Assembly (NCBI RefSeq): GCF_900143185.1
Contig: NZ_FSRQ01000005.1
Location: forward strand, 124,001 to 188,000
Length of the DNA: 64,000 bases
Direction of reading: 5' to 3'
Origin: Chryseobacterium scophthalmum
GTDB taxonomy: Bacteria > Bacteroidota > Bacteroidia > Flavobacteriales > Weeksellaceae
Shown: positions 45,998 through 54,194 of the stretch, piece by piece
Layout of the letters: the number at the start of each line of letters is the position of its first letter
How positions within the stretch are numbered: position 1 is the stretch's first letter
Position numbers and translations under genes: made by a program
The notes under the pieces: model-generated
Database searches by the model: none
Seen by the model: only the letters and a program-made list of their open reading frames with translations
What the model was told of the DNA's origin: nothing

Positions 45998-46074
45998 CTT
46001 CTGAAACAAAACCAAAATTTCAACGATTCAATTCTTTAGGTGATGAAAAAAAACTCGAAAAATTCATCAAACCT

Positions 46075-47964
46075 ATGCTTGCAAAATCTTCTGACGATGC
46101 TTTTGATCACGAAGACTGGATTTTCGAGATCAAATGGGATGGTTACCGGGCTGTAGCTGATTTAAGCAAAAAAAATCCACTCTTCTATTCCCGGAACGGC
46201 ATTTCTTTTCTGTCTAAATTTGACACTATTGCCGAAGATTTCATTCAGCAAAAGCACAAAATGATTCTGGATGGCGAAATTGTCGCTTATGATGAAAATG
46301 GAAAACCTAACTTCCAATTATTACAGCAAATTGGCGACAATCCAAATTTGGCTTTAACGTATCAGGTTTTTGATTTGCTTTGGCTCAATGGTCATTCTAC
46401 CGAAGAACTGCCCTTAATTCAAAGAAAAGAGCTTTTAAAAGATGCTTTAATTGAAACAGACCTGATCAAATTTTGTGATCATGTTCCTGAAAAAGGAATT
46501 GCCTTTTTTAATCAGATGAAAAAAATGAAGCTGGAAGGAATGATTGCCAAGAAATCGGACAGCATTTATACCGAAAACAGCAGAAGCTCCGATTGGCTTA
46601 AAATAAAATTCACGAACACGGAAGAAGCGATTATTTGTGGTTTCACAGAACCAAAAGGTTTCAGACAAGGTTTTGGAGCTTTGATTTTGGGAAAATACAT
46701 CAATGGAAAATTAATTTATTCAGGACATACCGGAACCGGATTTAATAATGATTTGTTGAATCAACTCCATCAAAGACTAAAAAAATTAGTGATAAAAACA
46801 TCACCTTTTGAAATCATTCCTAAAACAAATATGCCTGTAACATGGACAAAACCTGAATTGGTCTGCGAAATAAAATATTCTGAAATCACAAAAGGCGGAA
46901 TGTTCCGTCATCCTGTTTTTGTGGCAATCAGAGAAGATAAAGATGCAAAAGAAATCAGTAATTCAATAAAAAAATCTAATCAGAAAACTACCAAATCTAA
47001 AAATATGACGACTAAAAAATCCACAGAAAAAACAGAAAACGATCTTGAGAAAGACACTGAAATTACCCTGAACCGTCATAAAATAAAGCTCACGAATCAG
47101 AATAAAATTTATTTTCCGAAAGATAAAATCAGCAAAGGCGATGTTGTGGAATATTATCAGTCTGTAGCCGAATATATTTTACCGCATCTGAAAAACCGTC
47201 CGCTTTCTTTAAACCGCTTTCCAAGCGGAATTGATCATTCAGGGTTTTACCAAAAAGACACTGGAGATTCTTTTCCTGATTGGATCAAAACAACCAAAGT
47301 TCATTCAGAATCTACCGATAAATATATCGATTATGCTATTTGTAATGATAAAGCGACCTTAGCTTATCTGAATAATCTGGGCTGCATTGATTTCAATCCG
47401 TGGAACTCGTCGCTTCCCGATCTGGAACATCCTGATTATTTGGTTTTGGATCTTGATCCTTCGAAGAAAAATAGTTTTGACGATGTCATTGAGACAGCAC
47501 AACAGGTGAAAGAAGTTTTAGATTTAATTAAAATAAAAGGGCATTGTAAAACTTCAGGAAGTACAGGAATTCATATTTATATTCCAATGGGTGGAGCGTA
47601 CGATTATGATCAGGTGAAAGATTTTGCCCACATTCTGATGAAGCAGGTGAATGAAAAACTTCCAAAAATCACAACATTAGAAAGAAGTTTACAAAAAAGA
47701 GACGACAAAAAAATCTATCTCGATTATCTTCAAAACCGACAGGGACAAACTTTGGCGAGTGTTTACAGTTTGAGACCAAAAGAAGGAGCATCAGTTTCAA
47801 TGCCGATTGAATGGATCGAACTAAAAAAAGGCTTGAAGCCTACTGATTTTACTATTGAAAATGCTTTGGAAAGAATAAAGGAAAAAGGAGATTTGTTTAA
47901 ACCTGTTTTAGGAAAGGGAATTGATATGATGAAGGCGCTGGAATTATTGCAGAATGTGGAGTAA
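46075..47964 (+). CDS. ligD: LigD ATP-dependent DNA ligase and polymerase domains
   Basis: From the first ATG this frame gives 629 residues, but it is open back to the A9 run, adding PKKQQKEVITSE and so on. The ligase domain is at residues 1-290, with the nucleotidyl lysine Lys20 in FEIKWDGYRA and the OB-fold start GALILGKYING. A lysine-rich linker follows. The polymerase/primase domain runs from about residue 325 (SKGDVVEYYQSVAEYILPHL), with LDLDPSKK for metal binding and SGSTGIHIYIP. It fills and seals ends brought together by Ku. The PE-LIG-POL order matches Bacteroidota LigD, so it is the second half of a split ligD. Confidence 0.92.
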   Translation: MLAKSSDDAFDHEDWIFEIKWDGYRAVADLSKKNPLFYSRNGISFLSKFDTIAEDFIQQKHKMILDGEIVAYDENGKPNFQLLQQIGDNPNLALTYQVFDLLWLNGHSTEELPLIQRKELLKDALIETDLIKFCDHVPEKGIAFFNQMKKMKLEGMIAKKSDSIYTENSRSSDWLKIKFTNTEEAIICGFTEPKGFRQGFGALILGKYINGKLIYSGHTGTGFNNDLLNQLHQRLKKLVIKTSPFEIIPKTNMPVTWTKPELVCEIKYSEITKGGMFRHPVFVAIREDKDAKEISNSIKKSNQKTTKSKNMTTKKSTEKTENDLEKDTEITLNRHKIKLTNQNKIYFPKDKISKGDVVEYYQSVAEYILPHLKNRPLSLNRFPSGIDHSGFYQKDTGDSFPDWIKTTKVHSESTDKYIDYAICNDKATLAYLNNLGCIDFNPWNSSLPDLEHPDYLVLDLDPSKKNSFDDVIETAQQVKEVLDLIKIKGHCKTSGSTGIHIYIPMGGAYDYDQVKDFAHILMKQVNEKLPKITTLERSLQKRDDKKIYLDYLQNRQGQTLASVYSLRPKEGASVSMPIEWIELKKGLKPTDFTIENALERIKEKGDLFKPVLGKGIDMMKALELLQNVE

Positions 47965-48098
47965 ATTGTAAAATTTGACAAAAACAAATATTAAACTCAA
48001 GCTAAAATATTTTTTAACGCAAAGTTTTTTAACAAAATAAATATTTAAAAGGAGCAAAGATTAATCAACAAGTTGATTTGATGAAGCGGAAGTTTAGC

Positions 48099-48824
48099 CT
48101 ACGGAAGCTTCGCCACCAGACTTTCCGGTAAGATTTTTAAAATAAAATAAATCAATTTCCATTTAAAATCGGGAACAATTGTAAAAGAATTTCCAGCATT
48201 CACGATATGTTTTGCGACATAATCAGGTTCCATCAGAAGATTTTTGTTGAGATCTAATCCGGCGTTTATTTTTGTATTGATATATCCGCTAACCAAAACA
48301 TTAACAGTAATATTTCTCTGCACTAATTCCTGTCTTAAACCTGCTAAATAAGTTGTAAAAGCCGCTTTCGTACTTCCGTAAACAAAATTACTTTTTCGAC
48401 CACGAACCCCTGAAAGAGAAGAAAGCCCAATGATTCTTTCTAATTTTTTATTGCTTTCGTCCATCGCAATAATGTTCAGAATAGAAACTGCACCCATATA
48501 ATTAACGGTCATCATTTGTTGAGCACTTTTGAAATCGCTTAACGCTTTCTCATTATCAACTAAAAATCCTGCTGCGTAAACAACAAGATGTGGTTTTGTT
48601 GGAAGTTGATCATAAAATTTTTGGTGAGAATCAAAATCTTCAGCATCAAAAGATAAAACCGTAACTGTTGAATTGAGATTATTTTGCTGAATAAAATTTT
48701 CTAAAGAATGGGTATTTCTGGAAGCAGCAATTATAGAGAATCCTTTTGCAACATATTGTTTAATACATTGTTTAGCAACATCAGAATTGGCTCCGAGAAT
48801 GAGAACGGTTTTGTTTTGATTCAT
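48099..48824 (-). CDS. Short-chain dehydrogenase/reductase
   Basis: The ATG at 48824 gives 241 residues beginning MNQNKTVLILGANSDVAKQ; the frame to 48860 adds 12 unconserved residues. The cofactor loop ILGANSDVA lacks the glycine-rich form of classical members, as in some atypical SDRs, but VVYAAGFLVDN, SSLSGVRGRKSNF and the catalytic YGSTKAAF (Tyr and Lys) are intact. The enzyme should use NAD(P) with an unknown substrate. A weak resemblance to DprE2-like epimerases is possible. It is transcribed alone, convergent with ligD. Confidence 0.88.
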   Translation of the reverse strand: MNQNKTVLILGANSDVAKQCIKQYVAKGFSIIAASRNTHSLENFIQQNNLNSTVTVLSFDAEDFDSHQKFYDQLPTKPHLVVYAAGFLVDNEKALSDFKSAQQMMTVNYMGAVSILNIIAMDESNKKLERIIGLSSLSGVRGRKSNFVYGSTKAAFTTYLAGLRQELVQRNITVNVLVSGYINTKINAGLDLNKNLLMEPDYVAKHIVNAGNSFTIVPDFKWKLIYFILKILPESLVAKLP

Positions 48825-49035
48825 TGGGCAAAGATATTTTATTTTAAATTTTAAACACAAATTCCACGAATATTTTCACGAATAAACACAACGCGATTAA
48901 ACGGTTTGTTATTTCGACGAAGGAGATTTAACCATTAAGTTTTAGTTAAGTGGTTAAGATTATTAAGATAGATCTTCACTCTGCTTTGCTGCGTTCTGAG
49001 TGACACAGCGTACAAAATGATTATATAAAAAAGAA

Positions 49036-49066
49036 TCGGCGCGGTGACCAAAGGTCACCGCGCCGA
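49036..49066 (-). terminator. Very strong GC-rich hairpin downstream of yajC
   Basis: A perfect 14-bp stem (tcggcgcggtgacc / ggtcaccgcgccga) with an aaa loop, followed on the minus strand by ttcttttttata. It probably ends the nusB-DUF1573-yajC transcript. The 266-bp gap 48825-49090 otherwise contains degenerate repeats (ttatttcgacgaaggag near 48910; a gttctgagtgacac half near 49000). Confidence 0.8.
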
Positions 49067-49090
49067 AACACAATATTATTTAAAACTAAA

Positions 49091-49447
49091 TTATTTCTTT
49101 TCAGTTTCTGTAACTTCTTTTTTGTCAGCTGTAGCTTTGTCTCCAAATCTAGTTGCTGTAAACTCTCTAGAGATCGCTGCTTTTTCAAATTTCAGTTTCC
49201 CGGAAAGCGTTTCAATAACAACTCCGTCTTCCTGAATCTGAGCAATTCTTCCGTGAAGACCAGAAGTAAGTACTACTCTGCTTCCCACTTTCAGATCTTC
49301 CTGAAATTTTTTCTCCTGCTTCTGTTTTTTCATCTGAGGTCTGATCATCAGAAAATAAAATCCAACAACCATTACTCCCATCATCATCAACATTGTAGTT
49401 GAATTTCCCTGAGCAGGTGCTTGTAAAAATAATGTTAACATATTCAT
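49091..49447 (-). CDS. yajC: Preprotein translocase subunit YajC
   Basis: The 118-residue protein has one membrane helix (residues 18-36, TMLMMMGVMVVGFYFLMIRP). The YajC core RPQMKKQKQEKKFQEDLKVG follows, then SRVVLTSGLHGRIAQIQEDG. It accompanies SecDF in protein export; secD and secF are not in the window. Two in-frame ATGs (49447 and 49441) are both possible. It is the last gene of a minus-strand run with nusB and the DUF1573 gene, a common order in Bacteroidota, and lies 4 bp from the latter. Confidence 0.94.
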   Translation of the reverse strand: MNMLTLFLQAPAQGNSTTMLMMMGVMVVGFYFLMIRPQMKKQKQEKKFQEDLKVGSRVVLTSGLHGRIAQIQEDGVVIETLSGKLKFEKAAISREFTATRFGDKATADKKEVTETEKK

Positions 49448-49451
49448 TTAA

Positions 49452-49979
49452 TTATGGTTGAATATTAGCATTGAATGTCAATTTTATCGGCGCTTTTTCT
49501 ACGTTTGCAAAAACATCAGCATATTTTTGTACGCTTCCGTCGAAGTTTGTAGAATCAAAACTCAAAGTAATTTTACCTTTTTTACCCGGCATAATCGGAT
49601 CTTTTGTAAATTCAGGAGCAGTACATCCGCATCCAGGCTTTACTTCAGAGATAATTAATGGGTTTGTACCTGTATTGGTTACTTCGTAAACGTGGTTTAC
49701 TTTTGCACCTTTTTTAATCGTTCCAAAATCGAAATTGCTTTCAGATAATGCAATTGTTGTCGTAGGCTGGTTAGATTTTACAGGTGCTGCAGCTTCAGTT
49801 CCGGCAACAGCAGGAGTTACAGGTGCAGCTGTAGAATCAGTTGAAGGTGCTGCAGGTGCATTGGTAGAATCTACACCGATTACTTCTGCATTTTGCACTT
49901 CTTTATTTTCTTCTTTTTTACAAGAAACCAATCCTAATCCGATTACAGACAAAGCAATAATTGATAATGTCTTTTTCAT
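49452..49979 (-). CDS. DUF1573 lipoprotein
   Basis: The 175-residue protein has a lipoprotein signal (MKKTLSIIALSVIGLGLVSC), then an Ala/Pro/Thr-rich linker (SKVE-type spacer to about residue 75). The DUF1573 immunoglobulin-like domain follows, with NFDFGTIKKGAKVNHVYEVT, KPGCGCTAPEFTKDPIMPG and the beta strand IKLTFNANIQP. The CGC motif is typical of the family. It is anchored in a cell-envelope membrane; function is unknown. It follows nusB by 18 bp. Confidence 0.92.
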   Translation of the reverse strand: MKKTLSIIALSVIGLGLVSCKKEENKEVQNAEVIGVDSTNAPAAPSTDSTAAPVTPAVAGTEAAAPVKSNQPTTTIALSESNFDFGTIKKGAKVNHVYEVTNTGTNPLIISEVKPGCGCTAPEFTKDPIMPGKKGKITLSFDSTNFDGSVQKYADVFANVEKAPIKLTFNANIQP

Positions 49980-49997
49980 ATTAAATTAATTTTTAAT

Positions 49998-50903
49998 TTA
50001 TATTCTATTTAAATCTTTACAATATTTATCTAAAATACCGTTGATGAATATGTTTGAACGATCCGTAGCAAATACTTTTGCAATCTCGATATATTCATTA
50101 ATAATAACTCTTGAAGGGGTAAAAGGAAAATTGTCAAGTTCTGAAATAGCAGTCGTTAAAATAACTTTATCCATCAATGCCACTCTCTCCAAATCCCAGT
50201 TTTCAAGACGCTCAGAAAGTTTTTTCTCATTGGTTTCCCAGTTATTCAACGTATCTCTAAGAAGTTTGCTTGCGAAAGTTTTGTCTTCTTCATCTTTAAT
50301 CATTTTAATTAAAGTGCGGCTTTCTTCATCTTCTTTCAAAAATCCGATTGTTTTTTGAACCATCGAATTTGCAATGTGAATATCATCTGACCAGGTCAAT
50401 TCTCTATCGCTGATATAATCATGAAAATCATCATTTTCGGCAACATATCTTAAAAATAACTTTCCGATAAATTTCTGATCATCTTCAAAAGAATAACCAT
50501 CTTCCTTCATAAAATCCTGATAACGTTTTCCGGCAGTCATACGCTGGAAAGTTTTCACCAACATATCATCGTGCAAGTCCCACTTCAAATCTTTATGTTG
50601 ACCAGAGAAAAATAATCTCTCAGGGTTTTCATCAAGTTTTTTTAAAACCTGATTGTTGATAAATTTTTGATTGGGATTGACATCTGAATCAGTTTTAAAA
50701 TACTTGTTTTTACCAATTTCCATTTGATTTTCTGCAAGATCCTTCAGACCTACCAAAAAATTCAACTGAAAAATATAGAGATTATAGATTTTCTCTATTC
50801 CCGAAAACATGTTTTTTTCTAACACATCAAATTTTATCGGATTTTGGTAGTACGAATACACGGATTCTACTACTTTTTCACGGATTTGTCTTCTTCCTAA
50901 CAT
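49998..50903 (-). CDS. nusB: Transcription antitermination/ribosome biogenesis factor NusB (long form)
   Basis: The 301-residue protein is about twice the size of E. coli NusB. It begins MLGRRQIREKVVESVYSYYQ, a NusB-like start, then carries a long insertion (about residues 50-180). The C-terminal NusB core follows (TFASKLLRDTLNNW, LTTAISELDNFPFTPSRVII, EYIEIAKVFATDRSNIFING). NusB with NusE binds boxA in rRNA leaders and prevents early termination. The long form is usual in Bacteroidota. It heads the operon nusB-DUF1573-yajC. Confidence 0.93.
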   Translation of the reverse strand: MLGRRQIREKVVESVYSYYQNPIKFDVLEKNMFSGIEKIYNLYIFQLNFLVGLKDLAENQMEIGKNKYFKTDSDVNPNQKFINNQVLKKLDENPERLFFSGQHKDLKWDLHDDMLVKTFQRMTAGKRYQDFMKEDGYSFEDDQKFIGKLFLRYVAENDDFHDYISDRELTWSDDIHIANSMVQKTIGFLKEDEESRTLIKMIKDEEDKTFASKLLRDTLNNWETNEKKLSERLENWDLERVALMDKVILTTAISELDNFPFTPSRVIINEYIEIAKVFATDRSNIFINGILDKYCKDLNRI

Positions 50904-50976
50904 TCAAAGAGCTTTTTATGGGTGCAAAGATATGAAATTTAAAATTTATGAAATTCTCAGTCTGCTTCAATTTTTG

Positions 50977-50984
50977 TAATTTTG
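50977..50984 (+). promoter_or_regulatory. Bacteroidota -7 box for the ABC transporter gene
   Basis: TAATTTTG matches TAnnTTTG but lies only 9 bp before the ATG at 50994, so transcription would start within a few bases of the start codon. Confidence 0.5.
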
Positions 50985-50993
50985 TGAAACTTT

Positions 50994-52655
50994 ATGAAAG
51001 CACTCAAAACTCTGAACCCTTACTTTTGGAAGCACAAAATATTATTGTTTTGGGGGTTACTCTTCATCATCGCCAGTAATTTTTTTAACATCTATAAAGT
51101 ACAGTTTGTCGGAAAATCAGTTGACGAATTGACGAAACACGGAAATCTGGGCTTTAATAAACAGGTTTTAATTTACGTTGCCATTATTGTTGGCTGTTCA
51201 CTTCTCACAGGATTTTTTACTTTTATGATGCGACAGACCATCATTGTTGCATCAAGAAGGATTGAATATGAGCTGAAAAATAAAATCTACAGACATTATC
51301 AGGATTTATCGCTTACAGATTATAAGCAGACAACCATTGGAGACTTAATGAACCGATTAAGTGAAGATATTGTTGCCGTAAGAATGTATTTGGGACCGGG
51401 TGTAATGTACGTTGTTAATCTCGTTGTATTACTATTGATTACCAGTTTTTATATGATTAAAACGGATGCATCGATGACGGTTTGGACGTTGTTGCCGCTT
51501 CCTATCTTGTCTTACATCATATTTAAAGTAAGCTCGATTATCAATAAAAAATCAAAAGTGATGCAGAAAAGCCAGTCTGCCATTTCCACTTTTGTACAGG
51601 ATAGTTTTTCAGGAATACGAGTGATAAAATACTTTGCAAAAGAAAAATATATTCAAAAAAATTACGGTATTAAAGTAAGTGATTACCAAGACAAAGCTTT
51701 AGATTTAGCAAAAACAGAAGCCTATTTCTTTACCATCATTTTATTTGTAATCGGACTATTGAATGTTGCAGTTATTTTAATTGGCGGGCAAAAATATATT
51801 GCAGGCGAACTTACAGTCGGGAAAATTGCAGATTTCTTTATGTACATCAACATTTTGATCTGGCCGTTTTCAATGGTAGGTTGGGTAACTTCAATCAATC
51901 AAAGAGCGGAAGCTTCAATGCAAAGAATTAATGAATTTTTGGAAAAACAGTCTGAGATTTACAATAAGAACTTTGAAAATTATCCTATTAAAGGAGATAT
52001 TGAATTTAGAAATGTATCTTATGTTTATCCAAATACGGGAATTAAGGCACTAGACAATTTAAGTTTTAAAATTGAAGCCGGAAAATCTTTAGCCATCATG
52101 GGGAAAACCGGTAGCGGAAAATCGACCATTGCTTTACTTCTATGCAGATTGATTGATCCTACTGAAGGCGAAATTTTGATTGACGGTAAAAATTTAAAAG
52201 ATCACAATCTGGAAAACTACAGAAATTTCATCGGATACATTCCGCAGGAAAGCTATCTTTTTTCAGATTCTATTGAGCATAATATCGGATTTTCTATCGA
52301 CAATCCTACTCACGAGAAAGTAGTAGAATATTCTAAAATTGCAGACGTACACAAAAATATTGTTGAGTTTAAAGAACAGTATAAAACAATGGTAGGAGAA
52401 CGTGGAGTAATGCTTTCGGGAGGTCAGAAACAAAGAATCTGTATTGCAAGAGCGTTAATAAAAGACCCGAATATCATTATTTTTGATGATTCTTTATCCG
52501 CTTTAGATACAGAAACCGAACAGAATATCCTTGAAAATATTGACTCTAAAATCAATAACGCAACTTCCATAATCATCACACATAGAGAGTCTAGTGCACA
52601 AAGAGCTGACAAAATTCTTAATCTTAGCGAAATTACCAATTCTGCAACTGCATAG
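50994..52655 (+). CDS. ABC transporter, fused permease and ATPase
   Basis: The 553-residue half-transporter has six membrane helices within residues 1-310. An ATPase domain follows, with Walker A GKTGSGKST (residues 370-378), Q-loop YIPQESYLF, signature LSGGQKQR, Walker B IIIFDDSLSALD and the H-loop IITHRES. Thus all ATP-binding elements are present. It is of the type I exporter family and would work as a homodimer in the inner membrane, exporting lipids, peptides or drugs; the substrate cannot be deduced. Its neighbours do not help. Confidence 0.94.
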   Translation: MKALKTLNPYFWKHKILLFWGLLFIIASNFFNIYKVQFVGKSVDELTKHGNLGFNKQVLIYVAIIVGCSLLTGFFTFMMRQTIIVASRRIEYELKNKIYRHYQDLSLTDYKQTTIGDLMNRLSEDIVAVRMYLGPGVMYVVNLVVLLLITSFYMIKTDASMTVWTLLPLPILSYIIFKVSSIINKKSKVMQKSQSAISTFVQDSFSGIRVIKYFAKEKYIQKNYGIKVSDYQDKALDLAKTEAYFFTIILFVIGLLNVAVILIGGQKYIAGELTVGKIADFFMYINILIWPFSMVGWVTSINQRAEASMQRINEFLEKQSEIYNKNFENYPIKGDIEFRNVSYVYPNTGIKALDNLSFKIEAGKSLAIMGKTGSGKSTIALLLCRLIDPTEGEILIDGKNLKDHNLENYRNFIGYIPQESYLFSDSIEHNIGFSIDNPTHEKVVEYSKIADVHKNIVEFKEQYKTMVGERGVMLSGGQKQRICIARALIKDPNIIIFDDSLSALDTETEQNILENIDSKINNATSIIITHRESSAQRADKILNLSEITNSATA

Positions 52656-52696
52656 TCAAAACATTTGGAATTGTTAAATAAATCATAAAAAAAATT

Positions 52697-52725
52697 TTGT
52701 GATTAAAAGAAATATTTTATATTTG
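52697..52725 (+). promoter_or_regulatory. Consensus promoter of the DUF3276 gene
   Basis: TTG (52697-52699), 18 bp, then TATATTTG (52718-52725) is a full Flavobacteriia consensus. It excludes the longer reading frame that would start at 52699. Confidence 0.7.
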
Positions 52726-52755
52726 TTCTTAACAAGATTAAAAAAATATCTAATA

Positions 52756-53091
52756 ATGAGTGAATACAAGGAACGCCATGAAAATGAAATTTTCACTAAG
52801 GTGTTAAAAGCGGGGAGAAGAACTTATTTCTTTGATGTGCGCGAGACTAAAGCAGGAGATTATTATCTTACGATTACCGAAAGCAAAAAGAATTTCGGAG
52901 AGAATGGAGAAGCTACATTCGAGAAGCATAAAATTTATCTTTACAAAGAAGATTTTAAGAGTTTTCAGGAGATGTTTAATGAGTCCACAGATTTCATCAT
53001 TAACGAAAAAGGTGAGGATGTTATTTCAGAAAAGCATGATAAAGATTTCAAAAGCAGAACTTACACTATAGATTCTGACGACGAAGTTTAA
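52756..53091 (+). CDS. DUF3276 (PUR-alpha-like) nucleic-acid-binding protein
   Basis: The ATG at 52756 gives 111 residues beginning MSEYKERHENEIFTKVLKAG. The frame upstream would overlap the promoter and is rejected. The core RRTYFFDVRETKAGDYYLTI and the repeat HKIYLYKEDFKSFQEMF follow the PUR-repeat pattern of DUF3276. Its relative in Borrelia binds single-stranded nucleic acids. The protein should be a small cytoplasmic DNA/RNA-binding regulator; targets unknown. It has a strong promoter and terminator and stands alone. Confidence 0.93.
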   Translation: MSEYKERHENEIFTKVLKAGRRTYFFDVRETKAGDYYLTITESKKNFGENGEATFEKHKIYLYKEDFKSFQEMFNESTDFIINEKGEDVISEKHDKDFKSRTYTIDSDDEV

Positions 53092-53115
53092 ATCAAAACA
53101 TATCTAAAAAAACAC

Positions 53116-53142
53116 AAGCATCTGAAAAAGGATGCTTTTTTT
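53116..53142 (+). terminator. Intrinsic terminator after the DUF3276 gene
   Basis: Stem aagcatc / gatgctt (53116-53122, 53131-53137) with a T run. Confidence 0.85.
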
Positions 53143-53231
53143 ATGGCTATATTCTCACTTTTTGGGAGGATACAATATTCCATTTTTAAATAAAAAAAAC
53201 ACATTTTCAAAAAGAAAATGTGTTTAATGTG

Positions 53232-53305
53232 GGTGAATGAGGGGTCTCGAACCCCCGACCTCCGGAACCACAATCCGGCGCTCTAACCAACTGAGCTACA
53301 ATCAC
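53232..53305 (-). tRNA. tRNA-His (anticodon GTG)
   Basis: The minus-strand sequence folds into a 74-nt cloverleaf. The D arm is GCTC/GAGC, the anticodon stem CCGGA/TCCGG encloses TTGTGGT (anticodon GTG) and the T arm has loop TTCGAGA. The base 5' of position 1 is G (53306), as needed for the His-specific G-1, opposite C73. The CCA end is not encoded. In the acceptor stem, position 5 pairs T with T (5:68 mismatch); the other six pairs are sound. It lies alone between DUF3276 and bshB1. Confidence 0.93.
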
Positions 53306-53342
53306 CGTTTTTGGTGGTGCAAATATAGGAAAGAATTTTTAA

Positions 53343-54062
53343 TTACCAAACAATTCCATCAAAATTTTTCAAAGCAATTAACTTCTCAGACGTAAATCCC
53401 TCAGCATAAGTAACTCCCGAGAGTCTTCCTAAATCCTGAGCACGGTAAGTTAAGCTTTCATAAAAATCTTTTGATGTAATCGGAGTTTCTGGTTCTTTAG
53501 AAGTTGGATCATAAAACTGAGTTTTAAATGCCATACATGCTTCTAGTTTTTTATCAAGATGTTCTGAGATATCAATCACAAATTCCGACTGAATATGTTT
53601 CCACTGGATATAATGGAAAATTTGCTTAGGTCTCCACACTTCCTGAATTTCACCGTTTAAAACAGTTTCAATTTTTCTTAATCCGGCCAAAAAGCACGCA
53701 TCTGACACTAATTTCGCTGCTTTTGCGTGATCTGGATGTCTATCATCAATCGCATTGGCCAAAACGATTTCTGGCCTATATTTACGGATCATTTTTACAA
53801 TCTCCATTTGATATTCTTCAGAATTGACAAGGAAACCATCTTTTAATCCTAAATTTTCTCTTTCAGCTACTCCCAAAATTTTGGCAGCTTCAGTTGCTTC
53901 CTCTTTTCTTGTCTGGTCGGTTCCTCTTGTTCCAAGTTCTCCTTTTGTTAAATCAACAATAACGCAGGTTTTTCCTTCCGAAATTAATTTAGCTATTGTT
54001 CCGCCACATCCCAATTCCACATCATCCGGATGAGCTCCAAAAGCAAGTATATCTGTTTTCAT
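53343..54062 (-). CDS. bshB1: Bacillithiol biosynthesis deacetylase BshB1
   Basis: The 239-residue protein starts MKTDILAFGAHPDDVELGCG, with the zinc motif AHPDDVE (His11, Asp14). LTKGELGTRGTDQTRKEE and the downstream DDRHPDHAKAAKLV identify the LmbE/PIG-L family BshB1 branch. It removes the acetyl group from GlcNAc-malate to give GlcN-malate, the second step of bacillithiol formation. The other bsh genes are not in this window. It is transcribed alone on the minus strand. Confidence 0.94.
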   Translation of the reverse strand: MKTDILAFGAHPDDVELGCGGTIAKLISEGKTCVIVDLTKGELGTRGTDQTRKEEATEAAKILGVAERENLGLKDGFLVNSEEYQMEIVKMIRKYRPEIVLANAIDDRHPDHAKAAKLVSDACFLAGLRKIETVLNGEIQEVWRPKQIFHYIQWKHIQSEFVIDISEHLDKKLEACMAFKTQFYDPTSKEPETPITSKDFYESLTYRAQDLGRLSGVTYAEGFTSEKLIALKNFDGIVW

Positions 54063-54136
54063 ATTTTTGATAATAATTTAAATGATGCTATCGCTTTCAA
54101 AGTTCGACTTCATCAATTCAAAGATAAGGTTTAAAC

Positions 54137-54171
54137 AAAAACTTCCCAAACATTACGAATGGGAAGTTTTT
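54137..54171 (-). terminator. Intrinsic terminator of the TPR-protein gene
   Basis: Perfect 12-bp stem aaaaacttccca / tgggaagttttt; on the minus strand it ends in T residues, about 24 bp past the stop. Confidence 0.9.
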
Positions 54172-54194
54172 ATATGAATAATTTAAATTTTAAA

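Noticed and set aside
52699..52755. 19-residue extension of the DUF3276 protein
   Set aside because: It begins inside the promoter (the -33 TTG) and precedes the transcription start.
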